Assembly: GCF_000266945.1 (NCBI RefSeq)
Contig: NC_018025.1
Span: 4,530,001-4,594,000 of the forward strand
Direction: 5' to 3'
Origin: Desulfomonile tiedjei DSM 6799
Lineage (GTDB): Bacteria; Desulfobacterota; Desulfomonilia; Desulfomonilales; Desulfomonilaceae
Length of the DNA stretch: 64,000 nt
A program made the translations under genes and the position numbers. Positions 50,676-60,773 of this stretch are shown piece after piece. The notes under the pieces are model-generated. The model was not told the origin of the DNA and made no database searches. It worked only from the letters and a program-made list of their open reading frames with translations. Each line of letters opens with the position of its first letter. Position 1 is the stretch's first letter.

Positions 50676-51809
50676 ATGTCGGGAATAGAGGTTCGCAAAG
50701 TGTCCGACAAAACTGATATGGATCAATTCATCAATCTTCCCTGGAGATTGTATGCCGGCGACACTGTCTGGGCACCGCCCCTCAAGAAGCAGGTCCGGCG
50801 GCTTTTGGACACCGCGATCCATCCATTTTGGCAGTTTTCGGAGCGTGAGCTGTTTGTGGCATTTCGAGGTGATAGGCCGGTAGGGCGAATCGCAGCAATC
50901 GTTGACTCCAATTACAATCGTTTTCACGAGGAAAAAATGGGGGCCTGGGGTTTTTTCGAATGCGAAAACGATGTGGAGGCTGCAAGCGCATTGTTCCGGG
51001 CCGTTGAAAGCTGGACATCCGAGAAGGGTATGACATTCGTACGAGGGCCTTTGAATCCTTCCACAAACTATGAAGTGGGGCTGCTCATAGAAGGATTCGA
51101 AACCACCCCTTCCATCATGATGCCGTACAATCCGCCTTACTATTTGCCCTTGATTGAATCATGCGGGTATCAAAAAGAAAAAGATCTCGTGGCAATACTG
51201 GTGGTTCCATCTGACAGAGCACGGGATCGAGTGGAGAGGCTCGCTGCCCGAGTAATGCGGAATCAAAATCTCAGAGTCCGTACAGCGGAGAAGAAGAATT
51301 TCAACTCAGAAATGGAAATTGTCAAAGAAATCTACAACGAGGCATGGAGCCGAAATTGGGGTTTCGTTCCCATGACTGAAGATGAAATGACCTTTATGGG
51401 CAAGGAACTTCTGAGTGTCATGGACCCGGATTTCATATTCTTTATTTACTATGAAGACCGACCGGCCGGCGTGTGCTTCATCTTGCCGGATATAACTCCT
51501 CTTCTGAAGCGGCTGAACGGAAAGATCGGCCTGAGCGGACTCCTGAAAATCCTGTTTTACAAACGTGAAATCACAGGATTGCGGGGTCTGGTCCTGGGAT
51601 TCAAGAAGCAATATCAGAGACTCGGGCTACCACTGGTTGCCTTCAATCATATCAATCATGTTGCCAGAGCAAAAGGATACCAGTACCTGGAGCTAGGTTG
51701 GAATCTCGAAGACAATCACGACATCAATAAATTCGAAATAGAGGTCGGCGGAAGAATTCACCGGAAGTATCGAATGTTCAGGAAAGACCTTCCCACTCCG
51801 TCACGGTAA
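50676..51809 (+). CDS. GNAT-like N-acyltransferase-fold protein
   Basis: 377 residues with CAGGAG upstream. The opening 'VRKVSDKTDMDQFINLPWRLY' and 'WAPPLKKQVRRLLD' followed by 'PVGRIAAIVDSNYNRFH' and 'RGPLNPSTNYEVGLLIEGFE' are typical of a large uncharacterised group of deltaproteobacterial proteins with an acyl-CoA N-acyltransferase fold. The acyl-CoA motif is not sharp. No function can be given; no neighbours help. Confidence 0.8.
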   Translation: MSGIEVRKVSDKTDMDQFINLPWRLYAGDTVWAPPLKKQVRRLLDTAIHPFWQFSERELFVAFRGDRPVGRIAAIVDSNYNRFHEEKMGAWGFFECENDVEAASALFRAVESWTSEKGMTFVRGPLNPSTNYEVGLLIEGFETTPSIMMPYNPPYYLPLIESCGYQKEKDLVAILVVPSDRARDRVERLAARVMRNQNLRVRTAEKKNFNSEMEIVKEIYNEAWSRNWGFVPMTEDEMTFMGKELLSVMDPDFIFFIYYEDRPAGVCFILPDITPLLKRLNGKIGLSGLLKILFYKREITGLRGLVLGFKKQYQRLGLPLVAFNHINHVARAKGYQYLELGWNLEDNHDINKFEIEVGGRIHRKYRMFRKDLPTPSR

Positions 51810-51837
51810 AAGTGATTAGAGCAAGTGAATAAGACAG

Positions 51838-51995
51838 CGTCCAATTGCGAAAAGCACTTCTCGGCAATTGGTAGGTGCCGTGCCTCCGTGCCGGCACATT
51901 TTTCTAATTACATATCAACGAGTTCGGGCCGGCAGAGACGCCAGCCCCTACCGGTCATTTAAGGCACAATGTGTTCAAAAGGTTAGATTATGTCA
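51838..51995. repeat. Family-2 repeat
   Basis: CCAATTGCGAAAAGCACTTC, AATTGGTAGGTGCCGTGCC, GTGCCGGCACATTTTTCT, TCGGGCCGGCAGAGACGCC and AGCCCCTACCGG. It is the reverse-oriented counterpart of the copies at 39825 and 42850. Confidence 0.7.
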
Positions 51996-52001
51996 TCGGT
52001 T

Positions 52002-52868
52002 CTAGTTACGGACCATTAACCGGAGTGCGCTGATTCCTTCTTTGGCTTTGAGATGCTTTACCAGATCGTCTGCCTGTTTTTCCGATGGGAAATTACCCAG
52101 GTATAAGCGGTAGATTATTCCCGTATTCGGTCTTGCCACCGGCCTGAGGATAACCTCATAGCCTCGAGTCTTCCACTTGTTTGCCCATTCCTGAGCAATT
52201 GATGGATGTGTGAACGCTCCAACTTGCACGGTGTACCGGCCTGGTGTCGAAACCAGCGGTAGCAGAGGCCGAAGATCCTCCGAACTGTTCAGCTTGGCTT
52301 GGGCCTTGTTTTTGGGATCTTCCCTTTTCTGAGGCATAACAGCGGAATCTCCGGTCTTGTGTCCTTGGAGTTCGGTCTCCTGGATTGTCGGAGAATCTTG
52401 AGCTGCCTTCTGTTCGTCCTGGGCCGTGAGCTGCTGATAAAAGGTGACCTCAGGAGGTTTGTGAGGGCCGTTGTTTGCCACAATTCCTTCTCCCGGCACA
52501 CATCCTTGAATCGCACCGTGCTCATCCACCTGGAGAGATTCTTTGGGTTGAAAAGCTTTTCCGGAAATCGAGGGATCCGAAATCAAACGGTAATTGATGA
52601 TTGCCAAAACTACGAGAGCCAAACCTGAAGCCAGAACCGCGACAGCAAGCCACCCGTTCTTGGGGCCTGAACGTTCATCCGAACGATGGATTTGAGCAGT
52701 GATGCCGGAACGTCTGAACTTCAGTTTGAACGAAGACCACCACCCGGAAAAGGAGATCTTTTTCCGGGCAGGTTTGGGATTGGCCAGCTTGATAGCCGCA
52801 TTCCGCGCGGCCGCACTTATTTTCACCGACCCGGATCTTCGAGAAAATATTCTTGATAACAGTTTCAC
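52002..52868 (-). CDS. SPOR-domain protein with one membrane helix
   Basis: 288 residues from a GTG. A basic cytoplasmic N-terminus (about 1-70), one membrane helix ('WLAVAVLASGLALVVLAI' near 73-90), a long low-complexity linker, and a C-terminal SPOR domain (about 210-288, 'GRYTVQVGAFTHPSIAQEWANKW'). SPOR binds denuded glycan strands of peptidoglycan at division septa. The gene overlaps argS by four bases (GTGA) and is likely translated with it, an arrangement often seen in this phylum. Confidence 0.9.
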   Translation of the reverse strand: MKLLSRIFSRRSGSVKISAAARNAAIKLANPKPARKKISFSGWWSSFKLKFRRSGITAQIHRSDERSGPKNGWLAVAVLASGLALVVLAIINYRLISDPSISGKAFQPKESLQVDEHGAIQGCVPGEGIVANNGPHKPPEVTFYQQLTAQDEQKAAQDSPTIQETELQGHKTGDSAVMPQKREDPKNKAQAKLNSSEDLRPLLPLVSTPGRYTVQVGAFTHPSIAQEWANKWKTRGYEVILRPVARPNTGIIYRLYLGNFPSEKQADDLVKHLKAKEGISALRLMVRN

Positions 52869-54535
52869 ATGCGCTCCGGAGCAGTCACGCCAAGGATATC
52901 GAGCCCATTGGCAACCACCTGGCGAACCGCTTCCGCAAGGAACAGTCTTGCTTTCTTGAGATCCGAATCTTCGGTCAAGACTCGATTATCGTGATAGTAA
53001 GCGTGAAACATGTCTGCCAGTTCCATCAAATAGAACGTCACCCGGTGAGGTTCCAAAGCTTCTGCGGCTTCTCGCAACATATCCGGGAAGTCAGCCAGAT
53101 GCTTCATCAACCTCTGTTCTTCAGGCAGTGCAAGCACGCTCAGATCCGGATCGGTCATATCCGTATCGATATTACGCTCCTGGCCGATTCTAAAGATGCT
53201 CGCGATACGTGCATGCATGTACTGCACGTAGTAAACCGGATTCTCCCGGGACTGCTTTTTTGCAAGATCGAGATCGAAATCCAGATGACTGTCAGAGCGT
53301 TTGGTCAGAAAGAAGAATCGCGCTGCGTCCGGCCCGACTTCATCCAGTACGTCACGTAACGTGATGAATTCGCCCGATCGGGTAGACATGGAGATCTTCT
53401 GCCCCTCTCTCACCAGATTCACAAACTGGACGAGCATAACCTTCAGTGAGTCCGGCGAATAACCGAGGGCTTCAACTGCAGCGCGTACCCGAGGCACGTA
53501 TCCATGATGATCCGAGCCCCAGATGTCCACAAGCAACCCGTAGCCGCGTTGCAGTTTGTTCAGGTGATACGCTGCATCAGCCGCAAAATATGTCGGCTCG
53601 CCTGTGGCTCGTACCAGGACCCTGTCCTTCTCGTCCTGCTGCTCGTTCATGGCGAACCACACTGCTCCATCGTGCTCTTCTGCTTTGCCCTTTTCCTGGA
53701 GCTCACGAACGGTGGCAGTCACCATTCCGCTTTCGTGAAGTGTTCGTTCACTGAAATAGCCGTCGTATTCCACTCCGAAATAACGCAGGTCTTCTTGAAT
53801 TCCGTCCAGAATGCGGCTGCAGGCATAACGGGAAGCTTTTTCCACTGCTTCATCTTCGGGCAATTCCAGTAATTCTGCCCCAAGCTGAGTGCCTTTCAGT
53901 TCTTTGGCCAATTCCAGAATATAATCTCCGCGATAATGATTCTCGGGAAATTCGATCTGTTCCCCCATCATTTGTTTGTACCGTACGTACAAAGACCGTC
54001 CGAGAATCCTCATCTGATTCCCGGCATCGTTCACATAGTATTCAGTGTGCAGATTGTATCCGTTCTTCCTGAGAAGTCGCGCCAGCGTATCACCCACTGC
54101 AGCGCCTCTGCCGTGACCCACATGTAAAGGACCGGTAGGGTTTGCACTGACGAATTCAAGGAGGACGCGTGGAGAATCAGGCTTCTCGGAAGCGCCGTAA
54201 ACCTCCTTCTCCTCATGAATTGTTGCGAGTACTTTGTGCCACACTTCCGTAGCAAGGAAAAAATTGATGAACCCCGGTCCGGCGATTTCAGCTTTGGCCA
54301 ACACGGAAGGGTCCATGTTCAGGTTTTGCACAACGATTTCCGCGAGCTGCCGAGGTTTGAGCTTCGCGGGTCCGGAAAGAACGAGCGCTATATTGGTAGC
54401 GTAATCACCAAAACGAGGATCTTTGGATCGTGAAACTTCTACAAGCACGGATTCAGGTTCCCGAATGTCCACCTGCCCTTCTGTGACGGCCTTTTTCAGA
54501 GCATCCAGGACCAGACTTCTTACCACTTCTTTCAT
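52865..54535 (-). CDS. argS: Arginyl-tRNA synthetase
   Basis: 556 residues, class I synthetase. 'SANPTGPLHVGHGRGAAVGDTLARLL' near 126-151 contains the HIGH-type motif (HVGH), and 'GQKISMSTRSGEFI' near 366-379 stands for the KMSKS region, which ArgS often lacks in canonical form. The N-terminal Add1 domain and the C-terminal anticodon-binding domain ('ALEPHRVTFYLMELADMFHAYYHDNRVL') are complete. It overlaps the SPOR gene downstream. Confidence 0.97.
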   Translation of the reverse strand: MKEVVRSLVLDALKKAVTEGQVDIREPESVLVEVSRSKDPRFGDYATNIALVLSGPAKLKPRQLAEIVVQNLNMDPSVLAKAEIAGPGFINFFLATEVWHKVLATIHEEKEVYGASEKPDSPRVLLEFVSANPTGPLHVGHGRGAAVGDTLARLLRKNGYNLHTEYYVNDAGNQMRILGRSLYVRYKQMMGEQIEFPENHYRGDYILELAKELKGTQLGAELLELPEDEAVEKASRYACSRILDGIQEDLRYFGVEYDGYFSERTLHESGMVTATVRELQEKGKAEEHDGAVWFAMNEQQDEKDRVLVRATGEPTYFAADAAYHLNKLQRGYGLLVDIWGSDHHGYVPRVRAAVEALGYSPDSLKVMLVQFVNLVREGQKISMSTRSGEFITLRDVLDEVGPDAARFFFLTKRSDSHLDFDLDLAKKQSRENPVYYVQYMHARIASIFRIGQERNIDTDMTDPDLSVLALPEEQRLMKHLADFPDMLREAAEALEPHRVTFYLMELADMFHAYYHDNRVLTEDSDLKKARLFLAEAVRQVVANGLDILGVTAPERM

Positions 54536-54604
54536 AAAACGTTTACCTCTGGGGGGCTGTCAGCTTGAGAGCGATTCTGCAAACGGGGGAGAAATTGCAC
54601 GTGC

Positions 54605-54665
54605 CCTTTTTACCCCCCTTTTATAAAGGGGGGTTGGGGGGATTTTTCCCATGAATAACTGATGG
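54605..54665 (-). repeat. Family-4 repeat
   Basis: TTTTTACCCCCCTTTTATAA, AGGGGGGTTGGGGGGATTTT and TCCCATGAATAACTGATGG. It matches the copy at 15885, including the CCCA(T/C)GAATA tail. Confidence 0.68.
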
Positions 54666-54677
54666 ATACGCTCTCGC

Positions 54678-54836
54678 TTATTTTTCCTCTTCTTTTCGAT
54701 CGGGCGGAACCTCAGGCAAGGTCACATCCCTGGTATATTCCGGACATCGCGTAGATGTTGCTCCATCCATGGAGAACTTTTTATTACAGGTTTGTCTCCA
54801 GGCGCATAGGACGCAAATGGTTCGTCCGTCTTCCAT
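54678..54836 (-). CDS. Small Cys-rich protein
   Basis: 52 residues from the ATG at 54836, with GGAGG four bases upstream. Cysteines in 'CVLCAWRQTCNKKF' (C8, C11, C17) and 'RCPEYTRDV' (C31) resemble a small zinc-ribbon- or Fe-S-like protein seen in related genomes. The acidic Lys/Glu tail 'RKEEEK' is typical. Function unknown. It is on the same strand as argS, upstream of it by about 140 bases including a family-4 repeat. Confidence 0.7.
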   Translation of the reverse strand: MEDGRTICVLCAWRQTCNKKFSMDGATSTRCPEYTRDVTLPEVPPDRKEEEK

Positions 54837-54979
54837 GGTGCCTCCATAAGCTGCAGAATGCATTAGCATTTCTGGTGCTTATAATCAAGTGCTTTCATAT
54901 TGGTTGAGAAATGATTTCCGAGATTTGAGTTGTCTGCGTGAGATCACCTGTTGTCCCATCATAGGAATTATATCAAATG

Positions 54980-55062
54980 TGAGAATTTTTGTCCGATTGA
55001 GAAAAGCGCTTCTCGAAAATCGGCAGGCGCCGTGCCTCCGTGCCGGCACCCACCAATACTCT
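54980..55062 (-). repeat. Partial family-2 repeat
   Basis: GTCCGATTGAGAAAAGCGCT, AATCGGCAGGCGCCGTGCC and CCGTGCCGGCACCCACCAAT. One half only: the partner arm seen in complete copies is missing. Confidence 0.55.
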
Positions 55063-55160
55063 TTTTTCTGAGTCAGACATTAGCTTTGGCACTTACTATT
55101 TACTATAGAAGATCAGAAAAACGTACTTCCCGTCCTTGGCCCCATGGTGGGAACAAAGGC

Positions 55161-55194
55161 AAAAAAAAGGGGAGACACTCTGAGAGTGCTCCCC
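55161..55194 (-). terminator. Rho-independent terminator of the PilY1-like gene
   Basis: On the minus strand: GGGGAGCACTCT-loop-AGAGTGTCTCCCC followed by eight T. It lies about 45 bases past the stop of the gene at 55238. Confidence 0.9.
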
Positions 55195-55237
55195 AGTCGA
55201 AAGGAATAGGAGAGTTCGGGTCAGATGACCGGTCTGG

Positions 55238-58200
55238 TTACCTCGAGCGCCAGCCTCTGAACTGGAGCGGTTTCTTATCACCCAGATCTATTTTGGTTCT
55301 TTTCAATGTGCCGTCACTCATCTGTACGATAACGTTCTCACCTCTGGAATCGATAACTGCCCTACTGGGGACACCCGGAGTAGGAGCTCCAGAAACGTAC
55401 CCTGCCGGATTACTCGTACCTCCGGGCCCAGGTACGATCATCGTATCCTCCGTATCGAACGGATTGCTCTGCATTACTTCACACATGTAGTTGAAGGCGT
55501 AGAGTATACCCTGTCCGCCGGTACCGCACATGTCGAAAGGTGGAGTATACGTCGTAACGAATACGATTCCTCCTGCTATCAACGGTTTTCCAAGGACTCG
55601 TTCCCCCGGTTTATCGGAAGCAGGCAACCACTGCGTCTCGGTTATGGGGAAAATGCATCCATTATCGCCACTTTCGCATGGATGTCTGAAATCGTAAATA
55701 CATTTGTAACACGATGTAGCACAGTCAGACTGACAGCAATCCGCATCTGTAGCATTCTTCATCCAGTTGCATGACGTGTTGAATGAGTCGATGCTATTTG
55801 GCAGTCCGCACTTGGGAGTAAATTTAACTCTGAAATTTGTCGAGTGCGTGGAGTCGTACACCATGTAAGAGCTTCCCGGATCGATTATAGGCAAACCATA
55901 GGTTAGTCCTCCGATTTCTTTCACGACGGGATCGCGTAGGTTATACAAAGCCATTCTCGTCGTATCCGCTTTATCGTCATCGGAACCTACGAGATCGTCA
56001 TACTTGCCCGTACCGAAAATGACTCTCAAAGCCGGCATAGTACTGGATCCATCATATTCTTCGAAGCTCGCAGCAGGCGACACGGTGATCGGCTGCAAAC
56101 CGGATCGGAAATAGTTTGTGTCCCGATCGTCTCTTGAAATCGGTTTTGTGGGCCAGACTTCCACTTCCACACCGAAATTGGAGTTCGCAGTTGCGGCATT
56201 CGGGAAAAACTCGTCGAGATTGAACTTCAATCCGTAGAAATATCCATTCATGTCTCCGACGTATACCCGGTCAATGTAGCCGTCATCTCCTATGGCATCG
56301 TTCTCCTGGTCCCAGACGTCCAGACAGAGAGGATCGGACATTGCGTAGGGAATCGTGTTTGTGCCGGCCGTTTTCACCGGAAACGTAGTCAAATTTTTGT
56401 TGTGGACAATGGGCCACACATATTCAAAAAGATTCTGTCCTGTTTCTATGTCCATCATCAGAAGGAACGGCCAGAAAAGCGCTAACTTGAATCGGGTATC
56501 TATAGCTGGATTCGTATCGAAAGTCTTGTCATAGATGTGAATTCCTCCACCCATGAAGACTACCGATCTCTTGTTGTTATCGGGATCGGAGGCCGTACTG
56601 AATTGAACAAAGCTGTTCGGCTGGCCGCCTCCCACCAAGGGATTAGGATCGCCAACGTAGAATTTGACCGAAGTCGGTATTTTCAGTCTACCAAGGTAAG
56701 GCTGAGACCATGTCATGGGAAGCAACTTGATGCTGTCGTATGCGTCACGGAATGGCACGTAGCATTTGTAGTCACCAAGAGTGGTACATTTCGAGGCACA
56801 CCCTGCTTCGCAGTCTGGTTCGCAGACATTATCCCGGGTGTTTGCGCAATCGCTCTTACAAGCCTTTCGTTGCTTGCTGGTCGGAAGCGAGTTACATGGT
56901 ACGATGCAAGTATTATATTCTTGCTCACATGTGTCCTGGCAATCACTCCTACACTGGTTCACACAGTTGGGATCTGTTGTACTGCTAGCTGCTTCCACGA
57001 CCACACGATTCTTGAGAATTGAATATTCCCAAAGCACTTTGGGTCCCTTGGTCGAATCGGTTGGATCGGGTATAGGATTGGTAATATCTATGCCGAAATA
57101 GACGTCACCACCACCCCGCTCGCCGCCTACAATGACCGTTCGCCAGCATCGACCTTTGGCATCCGCTTCCGCTCCGCAGTACGGAGATTTGATGTATACC
57201 TCCCAGGATCGAGAAGAGAGGTCTACCATCGATCTATGTTTACAGCCGGTGGAGCCGTACGTCTCGTTTGCGAGGACTTTCAATTCTGTTAACAAATTGC
57301 TCGGGATATATGCCCAGAGCTCTTTTCCGATATCCGGGTCTTCACTACGGTCCACACGCCAATCGATTCCATCCGGGGTTGTGGACATAAGGAATGCATG
57401 GAGCATTCCATCATTTCCTCCCACGTATACAACTTTGGGCCGCGTTTTTTGATCGTCCCTATACTGAAGGAATTGCTTCACATTGGGATCGTGACGTGAG
57501 ACATCTCCGAGCCTGGGAGGTCCGACTATTACCGGTGTAGAATAGACGATGTCACCGAGCTTCCAGACTTCAGTGCCGCCAACCCCAGGTGTCAGCGGAT
57601 CGCGGTCGCGCAAACCCGTCAGATCCTCTCCTCGAACCCAGTTGATCAAATTGTCGCGATCCGTGTCAGTTGAAACGCCTAATTCCGTGCGACTGATGTA
57701 ATCTTTATGAAAGAGTTTCTGGGTCTTCGTTGTCGGATCCCAGGTAAAGATGACTCTCTGTGATGGAGTCACGTGAATATTCTTCTCCAGAAAATAGCCG
57801 GAATCCCAGCAATGGCGTCCCGTACCCAAATCGGTACAGAGATCTTCATTGTCTCCAAAACGTTCAAAATCGTACACCGTTTCGCCATTGTCGTCGAACG
57901 GATAATAAGCCTCGAGGTGACCTCTCCACAAGAAAGTGTCGATGGTGTCCTGACTTACAACATTTGGGTCTTTCTTTAACGAATTCTCAACTACCCCTCG
58001 GACAATGATATCTGAAGATCGGACCTCCTGTGACACCGTCGCCACTGCACTTGCGGCTGAGGTTCGGGACGTAACTGCTGCCATGACTGCCAGGAGCGCT
58101 TCCTCAAGTTTTTTCCCGTCACTCGCTTCATAGTAATTGTCCGGAGTTCCTTTCTGGTCTCCAATTGCATCTCTGTCCCAGACCCTATCCCATTCCTTAC

Positions 58201-60325
58201 AGCAATCATTATATGTTCCATTAGGATTGCATGAGGATCGAGGCCAGGTCATGCTCAAGCTGTTGGGAAAACCGCTTTCGGGGTAGGGAAAATTGGCGGA
58301 TCCACAGTTCTCATCGGTGAATCCCCCGTACATAGCCACGGCTTTCATTGAATTTGTGCCCGCCACTGACTGGCTAAATGCGAAAATGGAATACACATCA
58401 CAATTTTGCTTGCCAGGCAGGTCGGGAAAATTGCTGTCCGGCCGCAAATCCTGCACGTGTATAGCCTGAGCTCCCTTTATAGGATCTTGACCGGCATTCC
58501 ATTCACCATCCGAGAGAAGCAAAACGAAACTCTTTCGACACGGAACAGCCCGCGCCGTCCCCGACGCGTCTGCTCCATAAAAAGGATCCTTGAGCGTTGC
58601 TTTGCCGAGGAATAATGAATTGTCCGCATTGTCGCTATTGCTATGTTGATTGTAATAGTCGTATGCCTCCAGCATTGCTTCACCGGTAGGAGTACCGGAG
58701 TAAGGGAAACATTTTGTGAAATCAAGACCGTCCGAGGACCAGTTGTCCACACCTTCAAGAGCATTGATAAGCTTGCTCATCTCGGTATTTTCGCATCCAA
58801 TGAGCTGCTTTCCTTCGGTTTGTTTGGAAGTTCCGTTGTAATACATAAAGCCGAATCGCACGTACGACCAGGAACGCTGAATGACTCCTTTTCGGGTATC
58901 TTTTACGTTGCCTTCCGGTTCGAGCCTGACCCGGACTCTGGCCCAGGGAATGGCGCCTATCTTACTCTCCATAATCCCGTTGTTTGTAAATCCGCTCACT
59001 TGATAAGGTGTTATGTGAACGTTGGAGTACAGTGTATATGGTTTCTGGTAATCGACACCTAAACCGTCAGTTGCGTACGTAGCTCGAACGTAGTATGTTC
59101 CGGCATCAAGATAAGTCGATATGGTTGCCGGACTGCTATTATCATCGTACGCGACACGATTCGTATTGTTATTCCCCTGATGAGCAATCGGCTGGGTATA
59201 GATGGCTATATAATCGTTTCCCGGCCACGTTCCGTTCAAGTTCATTTCCACTTTTGTTCGTTTGGTCAGAGTGAATGTCCATTCTTCAAAATACTTATTA
59301 TAGTAGACGGGACTGGTTGTGCTTAGCCTGCCGGAGTATTTTCCGCTTACAGATATGACAACATCGCGATGATGATTTTCCTCATCATAGTAATATGAAC
59401 CTCTATCGTAGTCATCGGGATAAGCGGGATTGTTGGGATATGCAGTGGTGGCCTCTATGCTCGTCGGTCTGACGTAAAATTCGGCTTGCAGGCTATGTGT
59501 GGCCGCTGCATCAGTATCTTTGAGTAGACGCCTGGAACCCTGGGATCGAAGATAACAGTAATTGTCTCCGCTCGGGCATATTGCCTTGCCGCCAATGAGT
59601 GCTTTAAGCGCAGCGTCTATTCGAGTGGTTGAAACGAAGTTCAGGACGTTCCCACTTACTCCCGGAATGGTGCCCGAGGCATCCGGGACAAGCGATCCGT
59701 AGACTCTCTTGATCGCGTATCCTGCCGCTTTGTCAGCCTTACCATTCCAGGGCTTCGCAATCTTGAACCGATCTCCACTCACACTCGTTACGGGAAAGGC
59801 ATTTCCGTTGAGGGTTTTATGGCTGGTCAGATCGTAAAGAGCCACTAAGTCGCCTACCTGGAAATTATGCCCCGCAGCCGTGAATTCAATGGAGGTGCCA
59901 CCACCGCCATCCTGGGATTCGGCACTAAAAACGTACTGATTGACAGGTTGCGGCGATGCCACGCGAAAATATTCGGTGCTGTTGGAAGCATTTGTTTCGT
60001 ATACGTAATACCTGTCGGATTCAAACGTTCCATAATACGAATACGTGGGATCGTATGTCTTGTATACGTTCGTGTCATGGCAGTCGGCGACGTCAGAACC
60101 ATAATAGTTGCCGAAGTGATCGTCAAAATATGCCGGGAACTGCATGCTTCCGGAATAGTCCATGACGATAAGGACATTAGGCCTCGTAGCGCTGCCTATG
60201 ACAGGAGGCATGTTGCACGGCTGATAGACACCGCCCCACGAACTGACCTGAATACATGCCAGCAGGATGCAAACGGCTGACAGTACAAACAATGCTTTTC
60301 CGGTGAAGTTGGCAGCTTTACGCAT
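55238..60325 (-). CDS. PilY1/PilC-like type IV pilus adhesin with VWA domain
   Basis: 1695 residues from an ATG with AGGAG nine bases upstream. A signal peptide (about 1-30) is followed by a von Willebrand A domain with the MIDAS start DYSGSM (D55, S57, S59). A long middle part with beta-rich repeats follows, and the C-terminal PilC-type beta-propeller starts near 985 ('GDIVYSTPVIVGPPR', 'VVYVGGNDGMLHAFL', 'ELWAYIPSNLL'). The family caps type IV pili and promotes pilus extension and adhesion. Two Cys-rich insertions (about 1119-1187 and 1506-1556) are unusual. No pilus genes are next to it apart from the small gene overlapping at the 5' side. Confidence 0.92.
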   Translation of the reverse strand: MRKAANFTGKALFVLSAVCILLACIQVSSWGGVYQPCNMPPVIGSATRPNVLIVMDYSGSMQFPAYFDDHFGNYYGSDVADCHDTNVYKTYDPTYSYYGTFESDRYYVYETNASNSTEYFRVASPQPVNQYVFSAESQDGGGGTSIEFTAAGHNFQVGDLVALYDLTSHKTLNGNAFPVTSVSGDRFKIAKPWNGKADKAAGYAIKRVYGSLVPDASGTIPGVSGNVLNFVSTTRIDAALKALIGGKAICPSGDNYCYLRSQGSRRLLKDTDAAATHSLQAEFYVRPTSIEATTAYPNNPAYPDDYDRGSYYYDEENHHRDVVISVSGKYSGRLSTTSPVYYNKYFEEWTFTLTKRTKVEMNLNGTWPGNDYIAIYTQPIAHQGNNNTNRVAYDDNSSPATISTYLDAGTYYVRATYATDGLGVDYQKPYTLYSNVHITPYQVSGFTNNGIMESKIGAIPWARVRVRLEPEGNVKDTRKGVIQRSWSYVRFGFMYYNGTSKQTEGKQLIGCENTEMSKLINALEGVDNWSSDGLDFTKCFPYSGTPTGEAMLEAYDYYNQHSNSDNADNSLFLGKATLKDPFYGADASGTARAVPCRKSFVLLLSDGEWNAGQDPIKGAQAIHVQDLRPDSNFPDLPGKQNCDVYSIFAFSQSVAGTNSMKAVAMYGGFTDENCGSANFPYPESGFPNSLSMTWPRSSCNPNGTYNDCCKEWDRVWDRDAIGDQKGTPDNYYEASDGKKLEEALLAVMAAVTSRTSAASAVATVSQEVRSSDIIVRGVVENSLKKDPNVVSQDTIDTFLWRGHLEAYYPFDDNGETVYDFERFGDNEDLCTDLGTGRHCWDSGYFLEKNIHVTPSQRVIFTWDPTTKTQKLFHKDYISRTELGVSTDTDRDNLINWVRGEDLTGLRDRDPLTPGVGGTEVWKLGDIVYSTPVIVGPPRLGDVSRHDPNVKQFLQYRDDQKTRPKVVYVGGNDGMLHAFLMSTTPDGIDWRVDRSEDPDIGKELWAYIPSNLLTELKVLANETYGSTGCKHRSMVDLSSRSWEVYIKSPYCGAEADAKGRCWRTVIVGGERGGGDVYFGIDITNPIPDPTDSTKGPKVLWEYSILKNRVVVEAASSTTDPNCVNQCRSDCQDTCEQEYNTCIVPCNSLPTSKQRKACKSDCANTRDNVCEPDCEAGCASKCTTLGDYKCYVPFRDAYDSIKLLPMTWSQPYLGRLKIPTSVKFYVGDPNPLVGGGQPNSFVQFSTASDPDNNKRSVVFMGGGIHIYDKTFDTNPAIDTRFKLALFWPFLLMMDIETGQNLFEYVWPIVHNKNLTTFPVKTAGTNTIPYAMSDPLCLDVWDQENDAIGDDGYIDRVYVGDMNGYFYGLKFNLDEFFPNAATANSNFGVEVEVWPTKPISRDDRDTNYFRSGLQPITVSPAASFEEYDGSSTMPALRVIFGTGKYDDLVGSDDDKADTTRMALYNLRDPVVKEIGGLTYGLPIIDPGSSYMVYDSTHSTNFRVKFTPKCGLPNSIDSFNTSCNWMKNATDADCCQSDCATSCYKCIYDFRHPCESGDNGCIFPITETQWLPASDKPGERVLGKPLIAGGIVFVTTYTPPFDMCGTGGQGILYAFNYMCEVMQSNPFDTEDTMIVPGPGGTSNPAGYVSGAPTPGVPSRAVIDSRGENVIVQMSDGTLKRTKIDLGDKKPLQFRGWRSR

Positions 60326-60773
60326 TTTTATTCTCCTTCGCGGGAAGTACGAGAATGATCACTTCATTTCCCTTGCGACAGATATAAATCTTAGAAAATT
60401 GCTGTATTTCGCTCAGAAGCAGATCTTTATTTTCAGAATTCTTTATTGCCAGTTGCTTTCCATTCAGATCGAGTACATCGGGTTCTTTTTTTAGAGTGAA
60501 GAGAGAGAGGGAATTTGACTCAATCTTGATTACCTGAACCGGTCCCACTATGCCGTACCCCTTTTTCGACAGAAGTGCCAGTGTGGTCATGAATAGTGGC
60601 GGTACCTTAGAAATCTCTGGAGGTTTCGGAGGCGTACGTTCGCCAGGGCCGGGTTCACTATCCAGCAGCGGACTCGCTGCCCCTGAGAAAGTCACCAAGA
60701 ACCAAAGAGCAAGAAAAATAGTGAGCCAGACCCTCACAAACGTGGAGATTCGCAGCGCCTTTATTCCCTTCAT
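60318..60773 (-). CDS. Small exported protein coupled to the PilY1-like gene
   Basis: 151 residues from the ATG at 60773 with AGGAGG six bases upstream; the frame further upstream is rejected because it has no ribosome site. An N-terminal hydrophobic helix (about 10-34, 'VWLTIFLALWFLVTFSGAAS') acts as a signal. The C-terminal part, 'IVGPVQVIKIESNSLSLFTLKK' onward, has a compact beta-rich look. I do not recognise it. Its stop overlaps the PilY1-like start by eight bases, so the two are translationally linked and it may be a pilus assembly accessory. Confidence 0.7.
   Translation of the reverse strand: MKGIKALRISTFVRVWLTIFLALWFLVTFSGAASPLLDSEPGPGERTPPKPPEISKVPPLFMTTLALLSKKGYGIVGPVQVIKIESNSLSLFTLKKEPDVLDLNGKQLAIKNSENKDLLLSEIQQFSKIYICRKGNEVIILVLPAKENKNA

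Noticed and set aside
15885-54665. Family-4 CCCCCTT/AAGGGGG units as transcription terminators
   Set aside because: Some lie upstream of genes and in either orientation, and T-runs are not consistent; they behave as dispersed repeats.
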